In this document: positions 40,133-48,914 of the stretch, one piece after another
Layout of the letters: each line of letters opens with the position of its first letter
Position numbering within the stretch: the stretch's first letter is position 1
Notes under the pieces: model-generated
Told to the model about the DNA's origin: nothing
Database searches by the model: none
What the model saw: only the letters and a program-made list of their open reading frames with translations
Translations under genes and position numbers: made by a program
NCBI GenBank assembly: GCA_903821605.1
Contig: CAIJLZ010000007.1
Span: forward strand, 62,001 to 126,000
Source: an uncultured Sphingomonadales bacterium
GTDB lineage: Bacteria; Pseudomonadota; Alphaproteobacteria; Sphingomonadales; Sphingomonadaceae
Length of the DNA: 64,000 bases
Direction of reading: 5' to 3'

Positions 40133-41416
40133 TTAGTCGCTGCCGACCCGCTCGATGTCCGCGCCCACGGCTTGGAGTTTTTCTTCCAGCCGCTCATAAC
40201 CGCGATCGAGATGGTAGACGCGGCTGACCTGGGTTTCGCCTTCGGCCACGAGGCCGGCGAGGATCAGGCTCATCGAAGCGCGTAGATCGGTCGCCATGAC
40301 CGGCGCGCCGACCAGCTTATCGACCCCGCGGACCACTGCCGAGCGGCCGGTCACCTGAATATCGGCACCCATGCGGGCCAATTCCGGCACATGCATGTAG
40401 CGGTTTTCGAAGATCGTCTCGGTCAACACGCTGACGCCATCGGCCAAGGCGAGCATGGCCATGAACTGCGCCTGCATGTCGGTCGGGAAGGCGGGATAAG
40501 GCGCGGTCGAAATATTGACCGGCTTGAGCCTGCCCGATGCGGAAACATGGATCACATCGCCCTTGACCTCGACATGGGCGCCGGTCTGGACGAGCATATC
40601 GAGGATCGCCGTCATATCTTCGGCATTGGCGCCGACCAGATCGACCGAGCCGCCGGTAATCGCCGCCGCGCAGGCATAGCTGCCCGCTTCAATCCGGTCG
40701 GGCATCACCCGATAGGTCGCGCCGTGCAACCGGTCCTTGCCGTGGATCGTCAGCTTCTCGCTGCCAATACCTTCGATCGAGGCACCCATTGCGACAAGGC
40801 AGCGGCAAAGGTCGACGATTTCCGGTTCACGTGCGGCATTGTCGATCACGGTCGTGCCCTTGGCGAGCACGGCGGTCATCAGCGCGTTTTCGGTTGCACC
40901 AACCGACACCACCGGAAAATTGATATGGCCGCCGCGCAGGCCGCCCTTGGGAGCAACCGCGCGGACATAGCCAGCGGTCAGTTCGATTTCCGCACCCAAT
41001 GCTTCGAGTGCCTTGAGGTGGAGGTCGATCGGGCGGTTGCCAATCGCGCAACCACCGGGCAGCGATACGGTGGCTTCGCCAGCGCGCGCGAGCAGCGGCC
41101 CGAGCACGAGGATCGAGGCGCGCATCTTGCGCACCATATCATAAGGCGCGACCGTCGAGGTCAGCCGGCCCGCCCGCAAGGTCATCACCCGCCCGAAATC
41201 TTCCGGCCGCGCGCCCTCGATCATTGTCGATACGCCCAACTGGTTGAGCAGATGGCCAAAGCCATCCACATCCGCAAGCCGGGGAAGGTTGCGCAGCGTC
41301 AACGGCTCGTCCGTGAGCAGTGCGCAAGGCAGCAGGGTGAGGGCGGAGTTTTTGGCGCCAGAGATCGGTATACGACCTTCGAGGCGGCGCCCCCCCTTGA
41401 TGATAATCTTGTCCAT
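40133..41416 (-). CDS. murA: UDP-N-acetylglucosamine 1-carboxyvinyltransferase
   Basis: The 427-residue enzyme catalyses the first committed step of peptidoglycan synthesis. Lys22-Asn23 are in [11 protein letters not shown], and the catalytic Cys123 lies in [15 protein letters not shown], so fosfomycin sensitivity of this target is expected. MDKIIIKGG is a typical start. It is convergent with the efflux gene across the repeat array. Confidence 0.97.
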   Translation of the reverse strand: MDKIIIKGGRRLEGRIPISGAKNSALTLLPCALLTDEPLTLRNLPRLADVDGFGHLLNQLGVSTMIEGARPEDFGRVMTLRAGRLTSTVAPYDMVRKMRASILVLGPLLARAGEATVSLPGGCAIGNRPIDLHLKALEALGAEIELTAGYVRAVAPKGGLRGGHINFPVVSVGATENALMTAVLAKGTTVIDNAAREPEIVDLCRCLVAMGASIEGIGSEKLTIHGKDRLHGATYRVMPDRIEAGSYACAAAITGGSVDLVGANAEDMTAILDMLVQTGAHVEVKGDVIHVSASGRLKPVNISTAPYPAFPTDMQAQFMAMLALADGVSVLTETIFENRYMHVPELARMGADIQVTGRSAVVRGVDKLVGAPVMATDLRASMSLILAGLVAEGETQVSRVYHLDRGYERLEEKLQAVGADIERVGSD

Positions 41417-41524
41417 GACGATGCTTTAGGGCTGAAACGGCGTCACGACAAGCAGTTGCAATATGAACCATGGGAGCAAAATCACGCCATGGCAATTTGC
41501 CGGAAACGCTGCTAATCGGCCGCC

Positions 41525-42673
41525 ATGGATGTTAGCCAGCTCCGCATTGCCCTGTTCACGGGCAATTATAATTATGTGCGCGACGGTGCCAATCAGGCGC
41601 TGAACCGGCTGGTTGGCTATTGCCTGCAACAGGGCGCGTCGGTTCGTATCTATGCACCAACGGTTGAGACCCCGGCCTTCCCGCCGACGGGCGACCTGAT
41701 CGGGGTTCCGAGCTTCGCGATCCCGACCCGTTCGGAATATCGCGCGCCGTTGATGATTCCGGCGTCGATCAAGGCCGATATCAAGGCCTTTCGCCCCAAT
41801 ATCTTCCACATTGCCAGCCCTGAAATTCTGGGCCATCGCGCGGTTACGCTGGCGCGTAAATGGGATGTGCCGGTGGTGGCGTCGGTCCATACCCGGTTTG
41901 AAACCTATTTCCGTTATTATCGGCTTGGCTTTGTCGAGCCGCTGATCGAGGCGGCGCTGCGTCGCCTTTATCGCCGCTGCGATGCGATTTTTGCGCCGTC
42001 CGAATCCATGGTGGACGTGCTGCGCGGCCAGCGGATGAACGACGATGTTGGGATTTGGACCCGTGGCGTCGACCGCGATATTTTCACCCCCGCCCGGCGG
42101 TCATTGGACTGGCGTCAATCGCACGGCATTGCGGATGATGAGCCGGTGATCGGCTTTGTCGGCCGATTGGTGATGGAGAAGGGGCTAGATGTCTTTTCCG
42201 ATGCGATTGACCAGCTCCAAGCGCGCGGCATCCGTCATAAGGTGCTGATCATCGGCGATGGCCCGGCGGGCGACTGGTTTCGGCAGCGCCTGCCCAACGG
42301 CGTGTTCGCGGGTTATCAGCAGGGCGAAGCGCTTGGTCGGGCGGTGGCGTCGATGGATATGTTGTTCAACCCGTCGATCACCGAGACCTTTGGCAATGTC
42401 ACGCTGGAGGCCATGGCCTCGGCCCTGCCGGTGGTGGCCGCGACGGCGACCGGCAGCCAGAGCCTGGTCCGTCATGGCGTAACCGGGGCACTGGTGCCAC
42501 CGGGCGATATTGGCGGCTTTGCGGATGCGCTCCAGCTATACTGCACCGATCCACAGGCGCGCGGTGCGGCGGGTCATGCGGGGCTGGAGGAAAGCCAGCG
42601 CTTCGGCTGGGATGAGGTCAATCAGGCGCTGGTTGATTCCTATCTCCGGGTTATTTCCCGCCGTCAGGGCTGA
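41525..42673 (+). CDS. GT4-family glycosyltransferase
   Basis: The 382-residue GT-B enzyme has an N-terminal acceptor domain with FTGNYNYVRDGANQAL, and a donor domain with FVGRLVMEKGLDVF and the E-x7-E motif in TETFGNVTLEAMASALPVV. It resembles alpha-mannosyl/glucosyl transferases that use a nucleotide sugar and act on lipids or polysaccharides. No membrane helices are present. It is divergent from murA and its 3' end overlaps that of the ParA-like gene by 23 bases. The substrate is unknown. Confidence 0.85.
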   Translation: MDVSQLRIALFTGNYNYVRDGANQALNRLVGYCLQQGASVRIYAPTVETPAFPPTGDLIGVPSFAIPTRSEYRAPLMIPASIKADIKAFRPNIFHIASPEILGHRAVTLARKWDVPVVASVHTRFETYFRYYRLGFVEPLIEAALRRLYRRCDAIFAPSESMVDVLRGQRMNDDVGIWTRGVDRDIFTPARRSLDWRQSHGIADDEPVIGFVGRLVMEKGLDVFSDAIDQLQARGIRHKVLIIGDGPAGDWFRQRLPNGVFAGYQQGEALGRAVASMDMLFNPSITETFGNVTLEAMASALPVVAATATGSQSLVRHGVTGALVPPGDIGGFADALQLYCTDPQARGAAGHAGLEESQRFGWDEVNQALVDSYLRVISRRQG

Positions 42674-43412
42674 GTATTTTTTTACCGTCGAGCTTGAGCT
42701 TTTCCAGCGTGTGCCAAAGTTTCTCGACCGCACGCGCGGTCGGCGTGCGTGGTGCATAGGCTCCTAGCGGCAATTGGCGGCTGCCCATTTGTTCAACCAC
42801 GGCCGCCATCGGAATGACTGGGCAACCGGGGTCGGCATCCAGCGTTTCACGATGTTCGCGGCGGCGGCGGTCGACCATGTTGAACACCGGATAGACCGGC
42901 GGCTGCCCCTTGTGATGGCGGTCGATGAATTCGCGCAACGCATGGAAGGAGCGGCGCGACAAGGTGGAAGGGATGATCGGTGCCAGCACGAGATCAGCGG
43001 CGCGCGCGACCTGATCCGCCGTGGCGCCAAGACCCGGCGGGCAATCGAGCACGATCAGGTCATAATGTTTTTCCAGCCCCGTGATCAGCTTGCGCAACCG
43101 GTTGTCCTTGTCGATTTCCGAGAAAATCGCATCGAGCGAGCGGATCGAGGCATCCGCCGGCAACAGGTCAAGATGGGGAATGCTGGTCGGGTGGATCAAC
43201 ACATCAGGGTCGATGTCACGATAGAGCACCGCCCCCGCCGCATCGTGCCGCTTGCCCTTGCCGCCTAGGATAAAGGTCGATGCGCCCTGTCCATCGAGGT
43301 CCCAAAGCAGCACCCGCCGCTTGGAAATCGTGGCCGCCGCCCAGGCGAGATTGACCGCCAGCATGGTCTTGCCGACGCCGCCCTTGGGGTTGAAAATGGC
43401 AATGGTCGGCAT
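42651..43412 (-). CDS. Orphan ParA/MinD-like ATPase
   Basis: The 253-residue protein has the deviant Walker A FNPKGGVGKT (residues 7-16), a DLDGQG switch and DCPPGLGATAD for Walker B. It lacks the N-terminal helix-turn-helix of plasmid ParA and no parB or parS is nearby. Such ATPases position cargos on the nucleoid or membrane. I start at 43412 (MPTIAIFN), since the longer open frame runs through the divergent promoter. The C-terminal coding end overlaps the convergent glycosyltransferase gene. Confidence 0.82.
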   Translation of the reverse strand: MPTIAIFNPKGGVGKTMLAVNLAWAAATISKRRVLLWDLDGQGASTFILGGKGKRHDAAGAVLYRDIDPDVLIHPTSIPHLDLLPADASIRSLDAIFSEIDKDNRLRKLITGLEKHYDLIVLDCPPGLGATADQVARAADLVLAPIIPSTLSRRSFHALREFIDRHHKGQPPVYPVFNMVDRRRREHRETLDADPGCPVIPMAAVVEQMGSRQLPLGAYAPRTPTARAVEKLWHTLEKLKLDGKKILSPDGGK

Positions 43413-43553
43413 GTTGGGGCGATTCCTTGTGATAAGGTCTGCCGACGCTGGCAGTTCGCCCGTGTCCTGACAATTATTATGTTGCAATACAATCAAAGGC
43501 GCGCCGACATCCCCCCTTGTCAACGGCGTCGACGAGGAGCAGATGACGCGGCG

Positions 43554-43952
43554 ATGATTCGCGCGTTTGTCCAAAACCGGCAACGTTTCTCGCTGGCGTT
43601 GATTGTGCTGGCGCTGGCGATGCGCGTTCTTGTCCCGACCGGGTTCATGCCGACAGATGCGCCGCACGGCCTGACCATATCATTGTGCACCGGATCTGGC
43701 GCAATTGATGTCATCTTAGACGTGGATGACAAGGGCCCCGTCAAATCATCACATCAGGCGCAAGGTGAGCCTTGCACGTTCGCGGCCGGTTTGGGTGGCG
43801 CGATCTTATGGGGCTTGCCGTTGCAGCTCGCGGTCGCCCTGCCGTTATTGGTGGACTTGGCCGATGAGACGGCGATTGCCGATCTGACCCCCCATCGCCT
43901 TGCTGCGCCGCCGCCGCCAGCCCAGGGGCCACCCCCCGCCATTCAAGCCTGA
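43554..43952 (+). CDS. DUF2946-family protein
   Basis: The 132-residue protein has a hydrophobic N-terminal helix (LALIVLALAMRVLVPTGFM), the LCTG-x-G segment, a CTFAA block and a second hydrophobic stretch, and ends in a Pro/Ala tail. This matches the DUF2946 type, whose genes often stand ahead of copper-type TonB receptors. The start is the ATG at 43554, preceded by GAGGAG at 43534-43539, a long spacing; other in-frame upstream starts have no support. The function is unknown, with copper handling inferred from the neighbour. Confidence 0.65.
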   Translation: MIRAFVQNRQRFSLALIVLALAMRVLVPTGFMPTDAPHGLTISLCTGSGAIDVILDVDDKGPVKSSHQAQGEPCTFAAGLGGAILWGLPLQLAVALPLLVDLADETAIADLTPHRLAAPPPPAQGPPPAIQA

Positions 43953-44011
43953 CCTCTGCGCACGAGCCTTAAGCCGTGCGCGTCTGATCCCGTTTGAATG
44001 AGTATCTGTCC

Positions 44012-46123
44012 ATGCAGCTTTTTAATTGCTCGCGTCTGGCGCTGTGCCTCGCGATTGCTTCTTCCGCCGTTTTTCCTGCCATTGGCGCGCAAAATGATGC
44101 GCTGACCGACATTATTGTCGTCGCACCACGCACCCGCGCGTCTGTCTCCCCGACCAATGAGGTGCTCATGGTTGAAACCGAATCCATGCTCGCTCCTGAC
44201 GGGGCGAATATGGTGGCCCGGGCTCCGGGGGCGGCGTTAATCGATAATGGTGCATTGTCTGGTCAAGTGCAGATGCACGGCCTGTTTGGTGAACGCGTGC
44301 TGATCCGGATTAATGACCAGCATTTTGCATCCGGCGGTCCAAATGCGATGGACCCGGCGATGCATTATGCCCCCAATGTGTTGATTGATCGGGTTGAAAT
44401 TGACCGGGGCCTGTCTCCGGTGCGTCAGGGGCCGGGGCTTGGCGGCGGTCTCAATGCGCGGCTCAAGCAAGTCGATTTCGGCAGTGACAACTCTCTGCGG
44501 CCGCAAATAGATGTGACGGCGCAATATCGTGGTAGCGACGATAGTCTGGTGGTGGGCGGGCTTGTCGGGCTAGCAAACGAGACACTGCGGCTTGGGCTGA
44601 TCGCGTCGCGCGAAAAAGGAGACGACACTCGTTTTCCCGGCGGGCGGATCGGTGGCAGCTCGTTCGACCGCTTAGTCATAGGTGGCCAGCTGGGCGTCAA
44701 GATTGGCTCTGGTGAGGTGGAGATTGAATATCGTCGGCAGGAAACAGATCCCACCGGCAACCCGCCTTATGCGATGGATATCGTCTATTTTCACACGGAT
44801 TTTCTACGCGCGGGCGTCAAGGCAGAGGTGAGCGACGGGCTTGGGCTGGAAGCGCATGTCGGCTATGTCGCGGTGCGCCATCTGATGAACAATTACGACC
44901 TGCGGCCCGCCCCGGCCGATGTATCGATGCTGCGGTCAACCTCTGCCGATGCCGACACCTTTAATGGTGAAGCCAATTTGCGTTTCGGCAGCGATAGCCG
45001 GCACTTTCGCATTGGCGCAGATTTTGAAATCGTCGACAAGAATGTTCGGATCGCCAACCCGCGCAACGATAATTGGTATGTGACGTCGCTTAATAGGGCA
45101 GAAAGTGATCGTCTCGGAGGCTTTGTCGAGTGGCGCAGCGGTGTTGGACAGGTCGAGAGCGAACTTGGCCTGCGCGTCGATCATCATCGGATGCAGGCGG
45201 CGGCACCGGGCTATGGTTCGGCGCTGACTGGCGGCGCATTGGCGCTGGCCGGATCATTTGGCGCTGCTGATCGGTCGTGGTCCGGCACGTCAGTCGATGT
45301 GGCATGGCGGCTATGGGCTGATCTTGGGGCGATCACGCCGCGGTTGTCGCTTGGCCACAAGACGCGGGCACCCAGTGCGGTCGAGCGTTTCAGTTGGCTC
45401 CCCACCGAAGCCAGTGGCGGTCTGGCCGATGGCAACATCTATGTCGGCAATCCTCAACTTCGGATTGAAAAGGCATGGTTAGCGGAACTCGGCTTCGACT
45501 GGCAGGGACGCGCGGCTTATGTCCGACCGACCCTATATTATCGGCGGCTTGAGGATTTTATCCAAGGTGTCGCTTATGATGCGACGCCAGATGTGATTGA
45601 TACGCCGGTTGAGATGGTCGCCAGCATGAATGGCGACCGCACACCGCTGCGCTTTGCCAATGTGGATGCCCAAATTTATGGCGCTGACATGGCTTTTGGG
45701 GCGCGGCTTGCCGGTCCACTGCGGGTCGACGGGGTAGCAAGCTTTGTTCGGGGGAAGCGTCGCGACATCCACGACAATCTTTATCGCGTGGCACCTGCCA
45801 ATATTAGGCTGATGCTCGGATGGGAGGCTGCGCGGTGGGGGCTTGGCGTCGAGGGTGTCGCCTTTGCGCGCCAACACAAGGTCTCCACGACAAATGGCGA
45901 GCAGCCAAGCGCGGGCTATGTGCTGGCCAGCATCCTCGGTCATTGGAGCATCAGCAACGCATTAAGGCTGGATGCTGGGGTCGAGAATCTGTTCAACCGC
46001 TATTATGTTGAACATCTCGCCGGCTATAACCGCAATAGCGGTTCCGATGTTGCGGTGGGTGCGCGCCTGCCCGGGACGGGTCGATCGGGTTTTGTTCGGT
46101 TGCGATGGACGCTTGGGCGGTGA
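44012..46123 (+). CDS. TonB-dependent receptor, probable copper receptor (OprC/NosA type)
   Basis: The 703-residue outer-membrane protein has a signal peptide (MQLFNCSRLALCLAIASS..., near residue 27), a plug with MHGLFGERVLIRINDQHF and the Met-rich loop NAMDPAMHYAP, which is typical of TonB copper receptors, and a barrel ending SGFVRLRWTLGR. The final residue is Arg, not Phe, which is unusual but tolerated. The ATG at 44012 is preferred over a TTG at 43994. The coding sequence looks less G+C-biased at third positions than its neighbours, as does the DUF2946 gene 60 bases upstream, so the pair may have moved together. Confidence 0.82.
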   Translation: MQLFNCSRLALCLAIASSAVFPAIGAQNDALTDIIVVAPRTRASVSPTNEVLMVETESMLAPDGANMVARAPGAALIDNGALSGQVQMHGLFGERVLIRINDQHFASGGPNAMDPAMHYAPNVLIDRVEIDRGLSPVRQGPGLGGGLNARLKQVDFGSDNSLRPQIDVTAQYRGSDDSLVVGGLVGLANETLRLGLIASREKGDDTRFPGGRIGGSSFDRLVIGGQLGVKIGSGEVEIEYRRQETDPTGNPPYAMDIVYFHTDFLRAGVKAEVSDGLGLEAHVGYVAVRHLMNNYDLRPAPADVSMLRSTSADADTFNGEANLRFGSDSRHFRIGADFEIVDKNVRIANPRNDNWYVTSLNRAESDRLGGFVEWRSGVGQVESELGLRVDHHRMQAAAPGYGSALTGGALALAGSFGAADRSWSGTSVDVAWRLWADLGAITPRLSLGHKTRAPSAVERFSWLPTEASGGLADGNIYVGNPQLRIEKAWLAELGFDWQGRAAYVRPTLYYRRLEDFIQGVAYDATPDVIDTPVEMVASMNGDRTPLRFANVDAQIYGADMAFGARLAGPLRVDGVASFVRGKRRDIHDNLYRVAPANIRLMLGWEAARWGLGVEGVAFARQHKVSTTNGEQPSAGYVLASILGHWSISNALRLDAGVENLFNRYYVEHLAGYNRNSGSDVAVGARLPGTGRSGFVRLRWTLGR

Positions 46124-46145
46124 TGCGCTGTTGCGTGCATGACGC

Positions 46146-46862
46146 TCAGATGCGGATCGCCGTCACCAGGTAGTCGAGGTCAAGCCGGTCCGAGAGATGA
46201 TAGCTCTTGGCCGGCGACCAACCTAGCCCCTGCCGGTTGATAAGTTGGAGACCGGCTGCCGTGAGCAAGGCCTCTAGCTCATCCGGCGTGATGAACTGGT
46301 CCCAATGATGGGTGCCTTTGGGAATCTGGCCTAGTCCTTCGGCGATGTCGATCATCATCAGCTTGGAGAGCGCGGTGCGGTTCGGGGTCGACAGGATCAT
46401 CAAGCCGCCCGGCGCAAGCCGGGCCGCGAGCGCCGCGATAAAGGCGGCTGGATCGGTGACATGCTCGATCACCTCCATTGAGGTGACAAGATCATATTGC
46501 CGATCCAGCGCCCCCACTTCGCCGCAGCGATAGTCGATGGCAAGGCCTTGGGGCAGGGCATGGGCCTTGGCGACTTCAATGCTTTCGGGGGCGGCATCCA
46601 CGCCGGTCACCTGTGCGCCCAATCGGGCGAGTGGCTCGCACAGCAATCCCGCGCCGCAGCCGGCGTCGAGTGCTGCCTTGCCCTTGAGTGGCCAACGGTC
46701 AGTCGGCGACGTGCCGAAATGGGCATCGGCCTGTCGCCGGATATAGGCGAGCCGCACCGGGTTCAATTGATGCAGCGGTTTGGAACTGCCCTGCGGGTTC
46801 CACCAGTCGGCGGCCATCGCCCCGAAATGGGCTGCTTCGTCGGGGGCAATGGTCGTCGTCAT
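46146..46862 (-). CDS. ubiG: Ubiquinone biosynthesis O-methyltransferase
   Basis: The 238-residue SAM enzyme performs both O-methylations in ubiquinone synthesis. The N-terminal AHFGAMAADWWNPQGSSKPLHQLNP block is specific to UbiG (shown over two parts). The SAM loop LDAGCGAGLLCEPLA lies near residue 65, and VTSMEVIEHVTDP follows. The length is normal. It lies 21 bases downstream of mscL on the same strand. Confidence 0.95.
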   Translation of the reverse strand: MTTTIAPDEAAHFGAMAADWWNPQGSSKPLHQLNPVRLAYIRRQADAHFGTSPTDRWPLKGKAALDAGCGAGLLCEPLARLGAQVTGVDAAPESIEVAKAHALPQGLAIDYRCGEVGALDRQYDLVTSMEVIEHVTDPAAFIAALAARLAPGGLMILSTPNRTALSKLMMIDIAEGLGQIPKGTHHWDQFITPDELEALLTAAGLQLINRQGLGWSPAKSYHLSDRLDLDYLVTAIRI

Positions 46863-46883
46863 GCAGGTCGTCCGTTCAGATCG

Positions 46884-47306
46884 TCAGCCGCGCTTTTTCA
46901 GTTCATCGCGAATCTCGCGGAGCAATATCACATCGGCCGGTTCGGCGGCAGGGGCGGCGGGGGCGGGTGTGACCACCTTGTTGGCAAAACGGACGATCAG
47001 GAACACCACAAAGGCAAGGATCAGGAAGTTGATGATCTCACCAATGAAGCTGCCATAGGCCAGCACCGGCACGCCCGCCGCCTTGATCGCGGCCAAGTCG
47101 GTGGCGCCTTCGGGCACTTGACCGAGGGCGACATAATGGTTGGTGAAATCGATGCCCCCGCTGATTGCGGCGATCAGCGGCATAATCAGATTATCGGTCA
47201 GCGAGGCAACGATCTTGCCGAACGCGGCACCGATGATCACGCCGACCGCGAGGTCGAGCACATTGCCGCGGTTGATGAAAGCCTTGAACTCACTCAACAG
47301 GGTCAT
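46884..47306 (-). CDS. mscL: Large-conductance mechanosensitive channel
   Basis: The 140-residue membrane protein opens under osmotic downshock. The first helix LDLAVGVIIGAAFGKIV is the conserved pore-lining segment, and a second helix (FLILAFVVFLIVRFANKV) and a cytoplasmic helix at the C terminus follow. It is co-directional with ubiG. Confidence 0.96.
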   Translation of the reverse strand: MTLLSEFKAFINRGNVLDLAVGVIIGAAFGKIVASLTDNLIMPLIAAISGGIDFTNHYVALGQVPEGATDLAAIKAAGVPVLAYGSFIGEIINFLILAFVVFLIVRFANKVVTPAPAAPAAEPADVILLREIRDELKKRG

Positions 47307-47394
47307 GATGTCCGTCCTTCCTTGTGCCGGAAATATCGCCGATCTTGTCAGTCGGGCAGGGCATCAAGTCAAGTTCGAACCGAAATGGCGGGAG

Positions 47395-47826
47395 TTAGGC
47401 GGCGGCGCGCTCTTCGGCGATGGCGTCGGCAAGGCTGGTGCCATCAAGGATGCGCGCGGTATCGTCACGCACCACCATCATCGCCCGGCGGATTGCGCAA
47501 CTCGCCTCGTCTTTGCAGTCTTTGCAGCGCTTATAGGCGGTGTGGCTGACACAAGGGACAAGGGCGAGCGGCCCTTCCATCTTGCGGATGATGTCGCCCA
47601 GGCTGATCAGGTGCGGCGGTCGGGCAAGGGTGAAGCCCCCCAGCTTGCCACGATGGCTTTCCACCATGCCGGCCTCGCGCAATTCGCTCAGGATGATTTC
47701 GAGGAACTTACGCGGGACCTGCGCCTCTTTGGCGATCAGGCTCATCGGCACTGGCCCCGTCTCTGCCGGTTGTTTCGCCAAGAGCAGCATGGCGCGCATG
47801 GCGTAACGGGAGCGCTGGGTAAGCAT
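47395..47826 (-). CDS. Rrf2-family transcriptional regulator with four cysteines
   Basis: The 143-residue protein has a winged helix (MLTQRSRYAMRAMLLLA, IPRKFLEIILSEL-type helix) and the LGGFTLARPP wing. The cysteine cluster reads C-x8-C-x2-C-x5-C in the region of PCVSHTAYKRCKDCKDEASC (20 residues), which differs from the three-Cys IscR, RirA and NsrR patterns. An iron-sulfur or zinc site is likely. It is separated from mscL by 88 bases and from the hydrolase gene by 242 bases; its targets are unknown. Confidence 0.85.
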   Translation of the reverse strand: MLTQRSRYAMRAMLLLAKQPAETGPVPMSLIAKEAQVPRKFLEIILSELREAGMVESHRGKLGGFTLARPPHLISLGDIIRKMEGPLALVPCVSHTAYKRCKDCKDEASCAIRRAMMVVRDDTARILDGTSLADAIAEERAAA

Positions 47827-48068
47827 GCGGTACAGATAGCGTTTTTGCGCCGATTTTCAAGGGTCGCCGTGGGGAATAAGCGACTGAAAAGCCCGGAAGA
47901 TGCGCCTGTGCAAGGCGTGTTGGCGATCATCTCCCGGAAATCTCCCCTGAATTGGGGGACTTTGCGGCCGAATCTGCGCGGGCAGGTTGATTGAAATCGC
48001 CTTGCCGGTGCCGCATAGAAGCCTATGTTTGAGCCGCCAGACCGGCGCGACGAACGGAAAGGACTGAT

Positions 48069-48839
48069 GTGCCCCAAGCTGCCACCGCCCCGATCCTGAC
48101 CGAGTCGTTCCTTGCCCCGGATGGGGCGCGATTGGTCTGGCATGAAATGGGCGAGGGGCGGCCGTTGGTGCTGATCCATGGCTTGTTTTCCACGGCCGAT
48201 GTCAACTGGATCCGCTATGGCCATGCCCGGTTATTGGCCGACGCGGGCTTCCGCGTCATCATGCCGGACCTGCGCGCCCATGGGCAGAGTGCGTCGCCCC
48301 ATGGGGCGGCGGCCTATCCGCCCGATGTGTTGGCGAGCGACGGCTTCGCCCTGATCCGCCATCTTGGCCTGACCGATTATGATCTGGGCGGCTATTCCCT
48401 TGGGGGGCGCACGACGTTGCGAATGCTGGCGCTGGGGGCGGCACCGCGCCGCGCCGCCGTGTTGGGTATGGGGTTGGCAGGGATGCTCGACACCGGGCAT
48501 CGCGCGCATTTCTTCCGCCATGTGTTGGCGCATCTGGGCGAACATCCGCACGGCTCCGAGGCATGGCGGGCCGAGGCGTTTTTCAAGACGACCGGCGGTG
48601 ATGCGGCGGCGCTGATCGGGTTGCTGGATAGTTTTGTCGACAGTCGGCGGGAGGAACTTGCGGCCATTCCGCAACCGGTCGCCATCATTTGCGGTAGCGA
48701 GGATCATGATAATGGTTCGGCCGCCGAACTGGCTGCGTTGCTCCCGCAGGGGCGGTTCATAGCGATACCCGGCAACCATATGAACGCCGTCACCAAGCCT
48801 GAACTGGGGCGCGCGATCCGGGATTTTCTGTGCGCTTGA
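48069..48839 (+). CDS. Alpha/beta-fold hydrolase
   Basis: The 256-residue protein has an HG oxyanion motif (LIHGLFST), a nucleophile elbow GYSLGG, an acid residue in GSEDHD, and the catalytic His in PGNHM. There is no signal peptide. It starts with GTG at 48069, preceded by GGAAAGGAC. The substrate is unknown; esters or C-C bonds of aromatic breakdown products are possible, but nothing nearby supports this. Confidence 0.82.
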   Translation: MPQAATAPILTESFLAPDGARLVWHEMGEGRPLVLIHGLFSTADVNWIRYGHARLLADAGFRVIMPDLRAHGQSASPHGAAAYPPDVLASDGFALIRHLGLTDYDLGGYSLGGRTTLRMLALGAAPRRAAVLGMGLAGMLDTGHRAHFFRHVLAHLGEHPHGSEAWRAEAFFKTTGGDAAALIGLLDSFVDSRREELAAIPQPVAIICGSEDHDNGSAAELAALLPQGRFIAIPGNHMNAVTKPELGRAIRDFLCA

Positions 48840-48914
48840 CCTGAAGCGATAAACGCGTAACCATCTGCGCTTCAACGGAATGTTTAACCTCCCCCCATTG
48901 ATGGAGTAGCTTAG

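Noticed and set aside
42651-43412. Plasmid-type partition locus
   Set aside because: Only the ParA-like gene is present, with no parB, parS-like dyads, replication gene or mobile-element border.
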